Assembly (NCBI GenBank): GCA_015058655.1
Contig: SVBX01000007.1
Location: forward strand, 1 to 64,000
Length of the DNA stretch: 64,000 bases
DNA from: Pseudoselenomonas ruminantium
Lineage (GTDB): Bacteria > Bacillota > Negativicutes > Selenomonadales > Selenomonadaceae
Direction: 5' to 3'
A program made the position numbers and the translations under genes. How positions within the stretch are numbered: position 1 is the first letter of the stretch; each line of letters begins with the position of its first letter. Under the pieces are notes generated by a model that was not told the origin of the DNA, did no database searches, and was given only the letters and a program-made list of their open reading frames with translations. This document shows, piece by piece, positions 50,680 to 60,655 of the stretch.

Positions 50680-52215
50680 TCAGCAAGCCGACCAAAAAAC
50701 AGTCTCTTTGGCAATCCCCATGGCCATAAGTTCCCCGCGTATTTCATCGGCCTTTTCCCTGCTCTTGACAGCAATCACCAACTGCTCAAATCCTCCCCGC
50801 TGCAATCCCTCCACAGTTTCTACAGGCAGCTCCTGCCCTTGCAGGGCCTCAGCCTGCTTATCGACCCAGCAGACTACCTTCTTGCCACGATTCTGCAACA
50901 ACGCATAAAGGTCTCGCCCCATACGGCCTGCCCCGTACAGGGCAACCCTGTCTGCCAGCACTCCCACAGGATACCTATTAGCAAGGCCAAATGGTACTTC
51001 CTGCTCATCAGGCAACCCAGGCAACGCATCCAGGGACACATCCTCTCCCTGCAAACGGCGCAGGCGCAACTTCCCCACTGCCAGCTGCAAGGCGGCATCT
51101 TCTTCACGCTTGGACATAAGTTCACTTTCCCTGCGGGTGAGGGCCGCTCCGTTGTAATAGACAGTCTTGATTCCCAGCTCCTTAGCCTTGCCTATATCTG
51201 AGCCTTTGTTGTCTCCCGTATGCACCCAATAGAAGATATCCAGCCTTTCCCTCTCTTTGACCAGCCTATAACCATTGCCGCTCCACTTGCCCTTCTGCAT
51301 ATCTGCTGAGGAATAAATAGTAATGTCGCGGAATACTTCATCCACCGTCACCAGCAGGGAACGGATTTCCTTTTCTCCCAGATACATGTCAGAGATCAGG
51401 ATTACCCTGTGGCCGCTTGCCAGCAGTTTCTTCAGTTGCCCTGTATTCTCTTCAATGCCCACGAGATTGCGTTCTTCAAGCTCCAGCTCCAGCCTCATCA
51501 AACCCTGCAGCAGTTCCTCGCTCAGCCCCTCTGCCTCTCCCAGGCATTTATAGATTTCACCAAAAGTTATATCCTCCCGGTTGTCCTTCTGCCAGTGTTC
51601 CCGCGCCACCCGCTCATAATACCAGCGCATGTCGCAGAAGCCCTTTCGTACCCGGCGGGGCAGCCCCGGCAATAGGTTCTCATCTGCCAAAGCTTCCTGC
51701 ATAAGGGCAAAGATGCCCCGAGGGGTGGCGACTTTCCGCGTGACCAGGGTATCGAACACATCAAAGGACATCACATCATCCTCATGGTAAAGTATCCTCT
51801 TTTTCAGCTCCTCCCTGAGGCGGGTGGAGCTGGTACTCTCCGTATAGGGAAAGAACTCCACCTCCGAGCCACGCTCATGAAGAGCGGCTATCAAAGGCCC
51901 CCAGTTCCCATGGTCATCCCCGCAGAAATGGCAGTCAAAGGGATGCTGCTCCCAGATTTTCACCTTGTCATCATGTCCAACATCAACCCGGATGACTTCA
52001 TCTACATATTTGCAGGCTCCCACCAGAGCCGCCCGCTCCTCATAGGGCACATAGGGCTTTGCCCCCTTGTAGACTTCGTTCAGCTCATCAGACACCACCC
52101 CAGCTATGAGATAATCGCAGCGCTCCTTTGCCCGCTTAAAGAGGTTCAGATGCCCCACATGGAAAAGGTCAAAAGTTCCTTGCACATAGCCGCGTCCGTA
52201 CTTCTTCAAAAGCAC
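50680..52215 (-). CDS. Cytidylyltransferase-HAD fusion with C-terminal GAG module
   Basis: A 511-residue fusion. Residues 1-135: a TagD-like nucleotidyltransferase (GTFDLFHVGHLNLF with HxGH; STSSTRLR). Residues 145-370: a HAD-like domain (SFDVFDTLVTRK, DxD-type; VILISDMYLGEKEI; HTGDNKGSDIGKAKELG). From about 424: a Rossmann-like module (VALYGAGRMGRDLYALL). The first domain probably makes a CDP-activated alcohol such as CDP-glycerol or a relative; the substrate is unknown. GTG 52215 follows the LicD gene by one base; its ribosome site (AGGAGAGG) is in that gene. Confidence 0.8.
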   Translation of the reverse strand: MLLKKYGRGYVQGTFDLFHVGHLNLFKRAKERCDYLIAGVVSDELNEVYKGAKPYVPYEERAALVGACKYVDEVIRVDVGHDDKVKIWEQHPFDCHFCGDDHGNWGPLIAALHERGSEVEFFPYTESTSSTRLREELKKRILYHEDDVMSFDVFDTLVTRKVATPRGIFALMQEALADENLLPGLPRRVRKGFCDMRWYYERVAREHWQKDNREDITFGEIYKCLGEAEGLSEELLQGLMRLELELEERNLVGIEENTGQLKKLLASGHRVILISDMYLGEKEIRSLLVTVDEVFRDITIYSSADMQKGKWSGNGYRLVKERERLDIFYWVHTGDNKGSDIGKAKELGIKTVYYNGAALTRRESELMSKREEDAALQLAVGKLRLRRLQGEDVSLDALPGLPDEQEVPFGLANRYPVGVLADRVALYGAGRMGRDLYALLQNRGKKVVCWVDKQAEALQGQELPVETVEGLQRGGFEQLVIAVKSREKADEIRGELMAMGIAKETVFWSAC

Positions 52216-55020
52216 TCACCTCTCCTGTTCGTCCTCCAGAATCCATTCCTTCTCCTGCACATATATTTTATAGTCATGAAGCCCCATGCCCTCCAATTGT
52301 TTGCTAATAGCCTTGTAATGTATGCTGCAGATAATGAGATATAACTGACTCTGCGGCATGTCCAAAAGCTTTTCCGGCTCGATGATCTCCACGCCATGCC
52401 TGGTAGTGCCCCATTTCTTCTCATCGTTATCTACGATAAAAGCAGGTGGATAAGCCCTGCCATATTTTTTCATATAGTCCTCGAACATGAAGCCGCCACC
52501 AAAAAGCACCACGACCTTGCCCTCTGCCCCCTCGAAGAGCTTCCATAGCATATCCCGGTAGCGGGTGTATGGCACATCGGGATTGAAGATGCCCAGATGA
52601 TGCGGCTTGCGCTTGGACATGGGAGGGAACTTCATATAGTCCCTGCCTGCCGTCAGCTGCAAGCATTTTTTGTATTCTTTGGGAGCTTTCACCCGCAGAG
52701 GGCCGAAGGTGAGGTCTACACCCTCCTCGAAAAAACCACGCTCATAAATCCCCGGCATGCCTCCGCTGGTGAAAATGGCCAGATACCTGGAGTCCGCGTC
52801 TAGATCCTTCTGAAAAGCTGCCTGCAGTCTCCCCGTGAAGAAACTATGGGGCAAAAGCCAGGCCAGCCCACTGTGCAGTTGGCGTAGCCCCCACGGAATG
52901 TATCTGCGGGGTTCACCGTAAATCTTGGCATAAAGCAAGTTCTGCCAGAAATGTATCTCCCCTGCCTTTTTCTTGACCTGCCGCTTGTCCGAGGAACAGT
53001 AGTCCAGAGGCATAATATCCATCCATATGCCCAGATGGCAGTCATGGCCAAAGTCCTCCCGGCCTATGCCGGTGGTAGCATCATTGCGTAATCGGGAAAA
53101 GCCACCGAAAAAGGTATCCGGGTCATTGTCCATTGTTTGTAGGAAATATGGAGCATGGAACTTCTCCCCTAGAGCCAGCAGACGATCATAGTCTGCCCTG
53201 GGCATGACCACATCCGTATCATCGTCCCAGGGGATAAAACCACGATGACGCACGGCTCCCAGGAGGGTGCCGAAAAACACATAGTAGCGCAGCTTATGCT
53301 CCCGGCAGAACTCGGTAAAGGCTCCCAAAAGCCCATACTGCACCTGCCAGATTTTCCGCATCTTCTCCGACACCACATACTCGGGACTGTATTCCTCGTC
53401 CAGCCCCAAAAGCAGGCCGTTGCGCCTCATCTGGGCCTCATCCACCTGCATCCAACGGTAAAAATGCTTATAGAGCTTATGCTGCCGCACCTCCGGCAGG
53501 AAACGGCCATCTTCCTCCTTCACAAAGGCCTGCCACATCTTTTCCGTGATGCCATACCGCCCCATCAGCTCATGGCGGGGCACATATTTCTCAGTTTCCG
53601 GCGTGAAAACATAGGTATAGTGGATTGCTCGAAAAATCACATACTTGGCAGGATATTTTTCCCGCACATATTCTTGGTCGAAAAACAGGATGCCATCATC
53701 CTTGTAAAAGGCATTTAAGGGTATAAGTTCCAGGCTGGCCCTTTCAAGAATCGGTTCCCAAGGTTCCTCCAGCAGTTCCCTGCAAGGAGCAAAGGCACAG
53801 TCCTTTTTGGCAACTGTCTCCGAAGACTGCAGAATATACTGCCACAAATCATCGAAAATCTTGAGGAAAATCTCCTGATTATTTCTGGCTGCTTCCTTAA
53901 GAAACGAGGACAACATAGGGGCGTTTATGCGCTGCATCTCAATCTGGCCGTTTTGCCATCTGCCAGGCAGCACAGGCAAGCCTCGCTTCTGCAAATATGA
54001 GGACTTTTCCACCAGCCCTTGGGCATAAGGTTCACCCTGCGAAAATAGGGGACGCTTCGCAGCCTGGCCATTGGAGTAAAGCACCGTGGCAAGTGCCCTG
54101 TCCCTGCCTCTGTCCGTAGAGAGGGCTGCATAGACAGCCTTGGACAGGGATTCTGGCTCATTGACCAGCTCCAGCAGAAAAGAATTAGCAAAGAAAGGAA
54201 AAACGCCTCCCCTGACAACGTCGCTATACAATTTCCGTTCGTCTGCCACCAGGGTCTTGTTGTCCGGGTGGTAAACCAACAGCCGTTCATCCAGATTATC
54301 CTCCGGCAGGCATTCGTCCGTATAGATAAGTTGGGGCAACCGCCAGTCCGGCAGGGGATAATAGCACTTTACCCCGGAGGCCCCGGCCTCCTGTGCCAGA
54401 GCAAACAGTTCCTGCCTGGAAAAAGAACGGCCCTTGCCTTCCTGCCAAAGCTTGCCAATCCCAGCAAAGGGACGGCCTGTATTTCTCTCCTTTTCGCCGC
54501 AAAAAAATTTAAGTCCCAGCCTGTTGTCCACAGCAACGAACAGCCGACCTCTGGGGCTTAAGTGCCTCAAAAGCAACTTCAACATGGCAGCAGGGCCAGA
54601 TAGACTTTCCCCGGGCAGGGAAAGATCCTGCCCCACCTGCTCCAGCCCCCCGGCCAGCACAATATAATCAAAGCTGACATCAAGGGACTGCACATACTCC
54701 TGCCAGTCAGCATTGACAACGGTAAGCCCCGATAACCCCTCACAGCGACGACTTATGCCCTCACACCTGACAGAATCTACCTCCACCGCTGTTACTTCCC
54801 GGCATTTACGGCAAAATAGCTCCGTCAGGGAACCAAACTCGGCCCCCAGTTCCAATAGGCGGGATTCAGGATGGAAATCATACCACCCAAAAAGCCCTTG
54901 CCGATAATCAGCCAGATGCTCAAAGACCTCAAAGCGGGAATCATTTTCCAAGACAGAGGCATAATCAGTCCCATCTTCTACTTTTATGTATTTCAATATA
55001 TCGTTATCAACGTAACTCAT
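52216..55020 (-). CDS. Methyltransferase-LicD fusion with C-terminal GAG-like module
   Basis: A 934-residue multidomain protein. Residues 40-200: SAM methyltransferase fold (RLLELGAEFGSLTELFC, FDYIVLAGGLEQVG). About 560-790: LicD domain with YYVFFGTLLGAVRHRGFIPW and DDDTDVVMPRADYDRLL, the catalytic Asp-rich loop that transfers phospho-alcohols to glycans. About 835-934: VVVLFGGGFMFEDYMKKYG with FIVDNDEKKWG, related to the GAG module next door. ATG 55020 has GAGGACAGAGAC before it. Adjacent to a cytidylyltransferase, so it may use its product. Confidence 0.8.
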   Translation of the reverse strand: MSYVDNDILKYIKVEDGTDYASVLENDSRFEVFEHLADYRQGLFGWYDFHPESRLLELGAEFGSLTELFCRKCREVTAVEVDSVRCEGISRRCEGLSGLTVVNADWQEYVQSLDVSFDYIVLAGGLEQVGQDLSLPGESLSGPAAMLKLLLRHLSPRGRLFVAVDNRLGLKFFCGEKERNTGRPFAGIGKLWQEGKGRSFSRQELFALAQEAGASGVKCYYPLPDWRLPQLIYTDECLPEDNLDERLLVYHPDNKTLVADERKLYSDVVRGGVFPFFANSFLLELVNEPESLSKAVYAALSTDRGRDRALATVLYSNGQAAKRPLFSQGEPYAQGLVEKSSYLQKRGLPVLPGRWQNGQIEMQRINAPMLSSFLKEAARNNQEIFLKIFDDLWQYILQSSETVAKKDCAFAPCRELLEEPWEPILERASLELIPLNAFYKDDGILFFDQEYVREKYPAKYVIFRAIHYTYVFTPETEKYVPRHELMGRYGITEKMWQAFVKEEDGRFLPEVRQHKLYKHFYRWMQVDEAQMRRNGLLLGLDEEYSPEYVVSEKMRKIWQVQYGLLGAFTEFCREHKLRYYVFFGTLLGAVRHRGFIPWDDDTDVVMPRADYDRLLALGEKFHAPYFLQTMDNDPDTFFGGFSRLRNDATTGIGREDFGHDCHLGIWMDIMPLDYCSSDKRQVKKKAGEIHFWQNLLYAKIYGEPRRYIPWGLRQLHSGLAWLLPHSFFTGRLQAAFQKDLDADSRYLAIFTSGGMPGIYERGFFEEGVDLTFGPLRVKAPKEYKKCLQLTAGRDYMKFPPMSKRKPHHLGIFNPDVPYTRYRDMLWKLFEGAEGKVVVLFGGGFMFEDYMKKYGRAYPPAFIVDNDEKKWGTTRHGVEIIEPEKLLDMPQSQLYLIICSIHYKAISKQLEGMGLHDYKIYVQEKEWILEDEQER

Positions 55021-55110
55021 GTCTCTGTCCTCAAACCTTCCAGTATCCAACTATTCTTCAAAAAGAAATGACACCATCAATACGGCCATATTATCTTCAC
55101 TATACTAATC

Positions 55111-56172
55111 TCATAGGGCATATAACACCGTTTCTGCCCCACTTAAAGCATACTGCCGTAAAAAGAAGCAATAATCATCATGGTAGGATAACAGCAACTG
55201 CGGAATCTCAAAAATATCTTCGGGCTTATGATAGACACATATAGCCAGTTTGGGATGCTGTTCCAAAATAATCTTCTGCGCCCCTTTCAAGGCAGCAAGC
55301 TCTGCCCCCTCAACATCCATCTTTATAAACGAAACCTTCTGCCCACAGAGTTCCTCATCCAAGGAAGTCACCTCCACACTGGCATCACCAGTGTCAACCA
55401 GACTCGAGCCTTGGTTTCCCTGACTGTCAAAATGCAACGTGGCGCTCTTGCTCCATAAGCCTTTAGGTACAAGTTCGGCCTTGCCAGACGGAAAAGACGC
55501 CAGCCGCTGACGGCAAAGCTCCTGATTAGCCCCATCAGGCTCAAAACAAATTATACGACCAAAGTCATCTCCAGCCCATTTCGCAAAGCTAAGTGCCGTC
55601 AATCCATCATAAGCCCCGCCGTCAACAAATGATTCTCCCGATTTAGGTGTCAGTTCCTTCAGCCCGAAATACTGTTCCCCCATGCTGTCCAGGAATTCGT
55701 CTACACGCACGATACGATCTTCCTCAACACCAAGTTCTCGCAGTTGCTTCATGACTTCCTCTCGTGGCGCAGGATTCCCCGGCGTATGAATAGCCAAAAA
55801 AATCTGCGCGTCAGGCCATCTTCTGACCTCATCTGGAGCAAAAACAGGCAAGCCAGCTACACTTTTGCCCCAAAGGGACTTATTATTGTCCAGTATTCCT
55901 TGCCAGCACCCTGGCGTAGCAGCCAACATGCGCCTGCCACAAATCCCGGCACCGAACAGAAAGTTCTTCGCACCAGAATGCAGTTTCCCAATAATTTCAT
56001 GCCACTGTGGATAATATTCAAAAATCTTGTGAAGGAAACTACTCTCACCAGTAAGCGCATACATGGCTCGGCATTCATAAATGTGCCTGGATTCTTCATC
56101 CTGCAAATGTGCGTATACCTGACGTGCATTCCCTATATCCTTTGTCCAATCATAAATCTCTATCTTTTCCAT
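55111..56172 (-). CDS. FkbM-family methyltransferase with N-terminal GAG module
   Basis: A 353-residue protein. ATG 56172 follows GGAAGAGG; a longer frame is not supported. Residues 68-165: Rossmann-like module (FLFGAGICGRRML, then ILDNNKSLWG). Residues 190-353: FkbM methyltransferase (SFVDGGAYDGLTALSFA, IICFEPDGANQELC, VSFIKMDVEGAELAALKGA). FkbM enzymes usually methylate sugar hydroxyls. In this locus it likely caps or decorates the surface glycan. Confidence 0.85.
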   Translation of the reverse strand: MEKIEIYDWTKDIGNARQVYAHLQDEESRHIYECRAMYALTGESSFLHKIFEYYPQWHEIIGKLHSGAKNFLFGAGICGRRMLAATPGCWQGILDNNKSLWGKSVAGLPVFAPDEVRRWPDAQIFLAIHTPGNPAPREEVMKQLRELGVEEDRIVRVDEFLDSMGEQYFGLKELTPKSGESFVDGGAYDGLTALSFAKWAGDDFGRIICFEPDGANQELCRQRLASFPSGKAELVPKGLWSKSATLHFDSQGNQGSSLVDTGDASVEVTSLDEELCGQKVSFIKMDVEGAELAALKGAQKIILEQHPKLAICVYHKPEDIFEIPQLLLSYHDDYCFFLRQYALSGAETVLYAL

Positions 56173-56289
56173 GAAAACCTCTTCCTGCTTACAAACATTC
56201 CACCACTCATCATGCACCACGTAAATATCAACTGCAAATATGACAACTATCAAATACCAATTTTCAAGCAAGCAACCATCACGTTTTCA

Positions 56290-58296
56290 TTAAACGTTAA
56301 GATATGTTATCCACTCAGATATCCACTCGGATATCCTAGCCGGATAATAGATTTTATCAATGTCAACACCACGGTGCTGCATCTCTTCCATCACAGATTC
56401 CATTAGTTTTTCATCGGCAAAGTCTATCATAACCCAATCAAATGAATTCTGCCCCAAACTATTCATATCCCCTGTGACGGGAAGTTTATCCTTCAAAAAC
56501 AAATAATCCTTATCCAGCCACTGAACAACCTCGATGGCCCTATCGGCAGACAGTTCATTGTACCACCGCTGTCCCCGTTTGCCTGCTCCGTATAGAACAA
56601 CTTTTCTGCCCAAAAGGCTGTAAGGACACTGCCACCACCCCTGCAAGGACCTTGTTTCGCCTATTGGCTGAAACATTTTCAACCACCGTTCCCTAATCAT
56701 GCCACCCTCTTTTTTATATTTGTCAACCTTACGCTGAACATACAGCTCGCTTCGTTTGACAGACATATCAAAATCGGTACCGGGATAGTATGACCAAGCA
56801 GTAGTCCCTACATGACGAATATAAATGTCCCTAACCATTGTCTTGGTAAGCGGCGGAGCAAAAGATGGCGTATTATTTTCACGTCCAGTGACACGATTGG
56901 GAAGCCCCGCAAAGAAATCATTAACCTCATTGTTTTCCTGGTGACTTATATAGTCTATGCAAGCCAGCGATGTCTTGAGGCTGGGATTCGGCTCAAACCT
57001 TACTACAGATTCAGCATAAAATTTGGTAAAAATATCTATGCCACGAATATATTCTTCATATCCTTTTTCCCTGTAAATCTCTGCCTCTTCCTCTTTTTTT
57101 ACAGGAACCACTTTTCTTCCCTCACGACAATAACCTTCCGTTTGGCCCTCGGGTGCTCGGCAAATCATTTCCACTATCAAATCATTCTTCATCTTGCTAG
57201 GAAAAAAATCATAAAAAATGCATTCATCGTTAGGCATGCACACCCTGTCCATCTTATAAAAAAAAGTCCGTATGGGTCCTTTATAGAAAATTTCCATAAG
57301 CCTTGCCAAACATGTTTGAGTCAATCCTCCGCCACCAAGTTCCACAAAAGCAAATTTTTCGTCAGAAACATCCACTTCCTGTTGTAAGTAATCTACCACT
57401 AACTGCCGTTTCGCAGACAATTTTTGTTGCAACAAAACACGGAATTTATCCGATTTATCCAATTGCATGATAACGGCGGACAGTTCCTCAAAAGCCAGCC
57501 TATGGCCTTTTTCCACATACTCTGGCATCAAATGTGGGCGCAGGTCTTCCACCGAGATTTGCAAAACATCAGCCAAATCCTCTGCCGAGCAAATATGCTG
57601 TCCATGGGACCACCCCACCAATTCCTTCAATTCACCTATCTTTCCTTGATATGAAGGCATACGCCAAGCGCGTCTGGAACCATGTATGTAAAAAGTCTTT
57701 ATATTCAATCCTTTTCTCTCTATCAACACATCAGCCATGCGCTTCAAGATATATCCATCCCTGGCTATAAAAAAAAGCCGCTTAAATCCCAAGGATAGGG
57801 AACGCCCCAAAAGCCACTCAACATAAGGCATAAGGATTGGCCCACCCAAAGTTGCTCCCAGCTTCCCTACTCCTTGGAGATTTCCCTCCAAAACCGTCCT
57901 ACTTGCGGCTCCTGCCAACAACTGTGCCGAGAAATCCTCTTCTAGCCCAGCAGATAGCCAGGCTATATTGCTTTCGCCTTCCTCATGGTTTTCCAGTCCT
58001 GAGCAAAAAATCTTAAAAGTATGCCTGGCCTCCCTTTCCAAAGTTGCCAGTTGCCCTGCTTCTTCCTCTGTTAATTCTCCAGTCATAGACAAGGCATCAT
58101 AAATCTGTGCCAAATCCACTTGCGCTCCATCCGTACAGCTAAAGCGAAACCTGGCCAGTTCCTCAGCATGTTTCCGCAGTAGAACAAAATTCTGGCGAAT
58201 AAATGGCGATATTTTTTTATACCTCTTCTCTACTTCAAGGCATTTCTTCATATATGAAAAAATGCCAGCCTCGGTTGCAACTGCCAAGTAGTTCAT
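56290..58296 (-). CDS. Large RDGY-motif protein with C-terminal GAG module
   Basis: A 668-residue protein of a type met in capsule and LPS clusters. Residues ~140-230 include LGGPILMPYVEWLLGRSLSLG and FFIARDGYILKRMADVL, an HAD-like or nucleotide-sugar-linked domain of unknown activity; FVELGGGGLTQTCLARLMEI lies near 315. From ~564 RKVVLYGAGKRGQRWYNEL begins the GAG module. ATG 58296 has GGGAG ten bases upstream; a TTG at 58332 is also possible. Function unknown. Confidence 0.75.
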   Translation of the reverse strand: MNYLAVATEAGIFSYMKKCLEVEKRYKKISPFIRQNFVLLRKHAEELARFRFSCTDGAQVDLAQIYDALSMTGELTEEEAGQLATLEREARHTFKIFCSGLENHEEGESNIAWLSAGLEEDFSAQLLAGAASRTVLEGNLQGVGKLGATLGGPILMPYVEWLLGRSLSLGFKRLFFIARDGYILKRMADVLIERKGLNIKTFYIHGSRRAWRMPSYQGKIGELKELVGWSHGQHICSAEDLADVLQISVEDLRPHLMPEYVEKGHRLAFEELSAVIMQLDKSDKFRVLLQQKLSAKRQLVVDYLQQEVDVSDEKFAFVELGGGGLTQTCLARLMEIFYKGPIRTFFYKMDRVCMPNDECIFYDFFPSKMKNDLIVEMICRAPEGQTEGYCREGRKVVPVKKEEEAEIYREKGYEEYIRGIDIFTKFYAESVVRFEPNPSLKTSLACIDYISHQENNEVNDFFAGLPNRVTGRENNTPSFAPPLTKTMVRDIYIRHVGTTAWSYYPGTDFDMSVKRSELYVQRKVDKYKKEGGMIRERWLKMFQPIGETRSLQGWWQCPYSLLGRKVVLYGAGKRGQRWYNELSADRAIEVVQWLDKDYLFLKDKLPVTGDMNSLGQNSFDWVMIDFADEKLMESVMEEMQHRGVDIDKIYYPARISEWISEWITYLNV

Positions 58297-58385
58297 CTCA
58301 TGGCAACTCCCATCATCTATACTTACTCGCAATGCTATTCATCATTCAAAATTTTCCACCACAGATTTTTTTATCACTGAACAAC

Positions 58386-59720
58386 TTACGGCAAGGCATT
58401 CCATACATCTTTCTTTACGAGAAAGTCATTTGCATACACAATGTTCTCAAAACCATATCGACACAAATTTTCTTTCATTTCAATAAAATTTTGTGAATCC
58501 TTTTTCGCACACAGTATTACAGTAGATGAAAGTCTATAGGCGAGCAGCTCATCTATCTTGCAAATCTTAATCTTATCGCCTATGTACTCTTTATTCCCCA
58601 CTTGCGTAACGCCGCACAGAATCTTTTTATCCCATAAATCAAACTCCTCCAGTGCCTCAAGAACTATCTCCGCATATCTGCCAGCACCGTATAAAATGAT
58701 ATATGGTTCCTTGCTTACCATGCCATACCTTTTATCTCTATCATCATTTTCTTCTTGCATCTTACTGGCAAACAATTCAGGGCTTGCCATACATGTCAGC
58801 AGTTTTTTAGAATACAAGTTATCCATGGGCTCTATACGAAATAACTCAGACTTAAAACATTCTCTTATTTCTTGAGAAAGGATATATGCCAGAACACGCA
58901 TCAAGGAAATATGCACACAGGTAAAATACCAAAAATGAAGGCCGAAATCATATAAAGCGGCCTGAGTGAAATACCATTTTTTATTTTCCGGGTATGTTTT
59001 TACCCTTTCCCTAATAAATGCATACTCTTCCGCCAAGGAGTATATTTTAGTGCCATCATGTATAGAAGATGTAGGATTATCCAATCGGTACATATAGCCG
59101 CCTCGATTAAGAAAACACATCCTGCGGCAATACATGGTGGAAATGAACCAAAAACCATTATCCTGAAAAGAAGCACCCGGAGTTTCATTATGACGAATGT
59201 TAAACTCATCAAGAAAAACTTTGGCATACATACACATCCAAGTGTATCTTTCCGATTGGAACATTTCTTCATATCGGCTCTTATCCAGAACACATTCATA
59301 GTTTTCATTCCAGGAGGCAGGCACATATTTCTTGTATATCTCATCTCCCCTTGAAAAAAATCTGTAATACCCTGCTTTGGCAATGTCCAGCTTGTTTTTT
59401 TGACACGCTTCATACATGTCTTGACAGATATTCGGCAACAGGAAATCATCGCTTTCCAAAAAGAATATGTATTCTCCCTGTGCCTTGTCTATACCGAGAT
59501 TCATGGTATGCCCATACCCGGCATTCTCTTTGTGTATCACCCTGATTCTCGAATCAATATTGCTATATTCATCCAGCAAACTTGGCGAGGAATCCGTGGA
59601 GCCGTCATCAATGCATAGTATTTCTATGTCCCTCATGGTTTGCCTTATGGCGCTTTCTATGCACTGGGACAAGTATTTCTCCACATTATAAACCGGTATG
59701 ATGATAGTGACCTTAGGCAT
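58386..59720 (-). CDS. GT2 glycosyltransferase with C-terminal GAG module
   Basis: A 444-residue protein. Residues 1-230: GT-A fold (VTIIIPVYNVEKYLSQCIES, CIDDGSTDSSPSLL, FLESDDFLLPNICQDM with the metal-binding ESDD). Residues ~340-444: Rossmann-like module (YIILYGAGRYAEIVLEAL, LCAKKDSQNF). AT-richer than the housekeeping region. It should transfer a sugar to the growing glycan; donor and acceptor unknown. Confidence 0.88.
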   Translation of the reverse strand: MPKVTIIIPVYNVEKYLSQCIESAIRQTMRDIEILCIDDGSTDSSPSLLDEYSNIDSRIRVIHKENAGYGHTMNLGIDKAQGEYIFFLESDDFLLPNICQDMYEACQKNKLDIAKAGYYRFFSRGDEIYKKYVPASWNENYECVLDKSRYEEMFQSERYTWMCMYAKVFLDEFNIRHNETPGASFQDNGFWFISTMYCRRMCFLNRGGYMYRLDNPTSSIHDGTKIYSLAEEYAFIRERVKTYPENKKWYFTQAALYDFGLHFWYFTCVHISLMRVLAYILSQEIRECFKSELFRIEPMDNLYSKKLLTCMASPELFASKMQEENDDRDKRYGMVSKEPYIILYGAGRYAEIVLEALEEFDLWDKKILCGVTQVGNKEYIGDKIKICKIDELLAYRLSSTVILCAKKDSQNFIEMKENLCRYGFENIVYANDFLVKKDVWNALP

Positions 59721-59724
59721 CCAA

Positions 59725-60639
59725 TCACCTCAATTCCTCTATAATCCTGCTTATACCTTCTCTAAAGTTAATACAAGGCTCCCATTCCAGATCTTTTTTC
59801 AATTCGCTTATATCTGCCTCCAAATGCATTGCCTGATCCTTGTAATATAGAATTTTACCAAAGCCTAGTTCTGCAGAAGTGTCAATTAGACTCTTTATTT
59901 CTTCTACATAATCCCTCATGCTTCTTGCCTCACCGCTACCGAGCACATACACCTTTCCACCTTGCCCATATAACGCCATACGAAAGATGGCCTCCGCAGC
60001 ATCCGCAGCAAAAAGGTAGTCCCATATCTGCCTCCCATCTGTCAAAGCGGGATTATCCCCCTTCAGTAAGCACGATATGACGTACATAATCAAGGAGGAC
60101 TGAGGCATATTAATCCCATATACACTCAAGATACGCGCCCAAATATGCCTTATCCCCAAATCCTTGCACATAAATCTTGTCATTTGACCTGCACACAGTT
60201 TTGCCATACCATAGCCGCTTATCGGTTGCACAGGGGTGTCTGGCTTCATGATGTCAGACACAGGGCCATATTCTGCCTGACTGCCTGCTCCCACGTACAC
60301 ACTACAACCCAGAGCATGCGCCGCCTTCACGCTGTCTAGAGCATATCTGACGTTGTTATTCTGAATATACATATCCATGCGACTTTGTCCCGTTGTGCCA
60401 GTCCAAGCCAAATGAAAGAATGCATCCGCCTTGGCATCTATCAGCCCAGGGAGTTTTTGCAGGTTGCCTATATCGCATTCTACTCGAGTAACCAATTCAT
60501 TACTTGGTATGTTGACATTACGGGAAGATTCATGGCGACATACGGCATATACTTTAATTCCTTCTTTTACTAGCCTCTTTATAAGTGCCGTACCTATGAC
60601 CCCGGATCCCCCCGTCACTACTGCACTGCTTATTTTCAT
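59725..60639 (-). CDS. NAD-dependent sugar epimerase/dehydratase
   Basis: A 304-residue extended SDR enzyme with VVTGGSGVIGTALIKRL (NAD(P) loop) and the catalytic YGMAKLCAGQM (Tyr-x-x-x-Lys). Spacing to its neighbours is 4 and 16 bases, so it is part of the operon. It modifies a nucleotide sugar; the exact reaction cannot be read from sequence. Confidence 0.9.
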   Translation of the reverse strand: MKISSAVVTGGSGVIGTALIKRLVKEGIKVYAVCRHESSRNVNIPSNELVTRVECDIGNLQKLPGLIDAKADAFFHLAWTGTTGQSRMDMYIQNNNVRYALDSVKAAHALGCSVYVGAGSQAEYGPVSDIMKPDTPVQPISGYGMAKLCAGQMTRFMCKDLGIRHIWARILSVYGINMPQSSLIMYVISCLLKGDNPALTDGRQIWDYLFAADAAEAIFRMALYGQGGKVYVLGSGEARSMRDYVEEIKSLIDTSAELGFGKILYYKDQAMHLEADISELKKDLEWEPCINFREGISRIIEELR

Positions 60640-60655
60640 GCCATCATTCTTTCCA

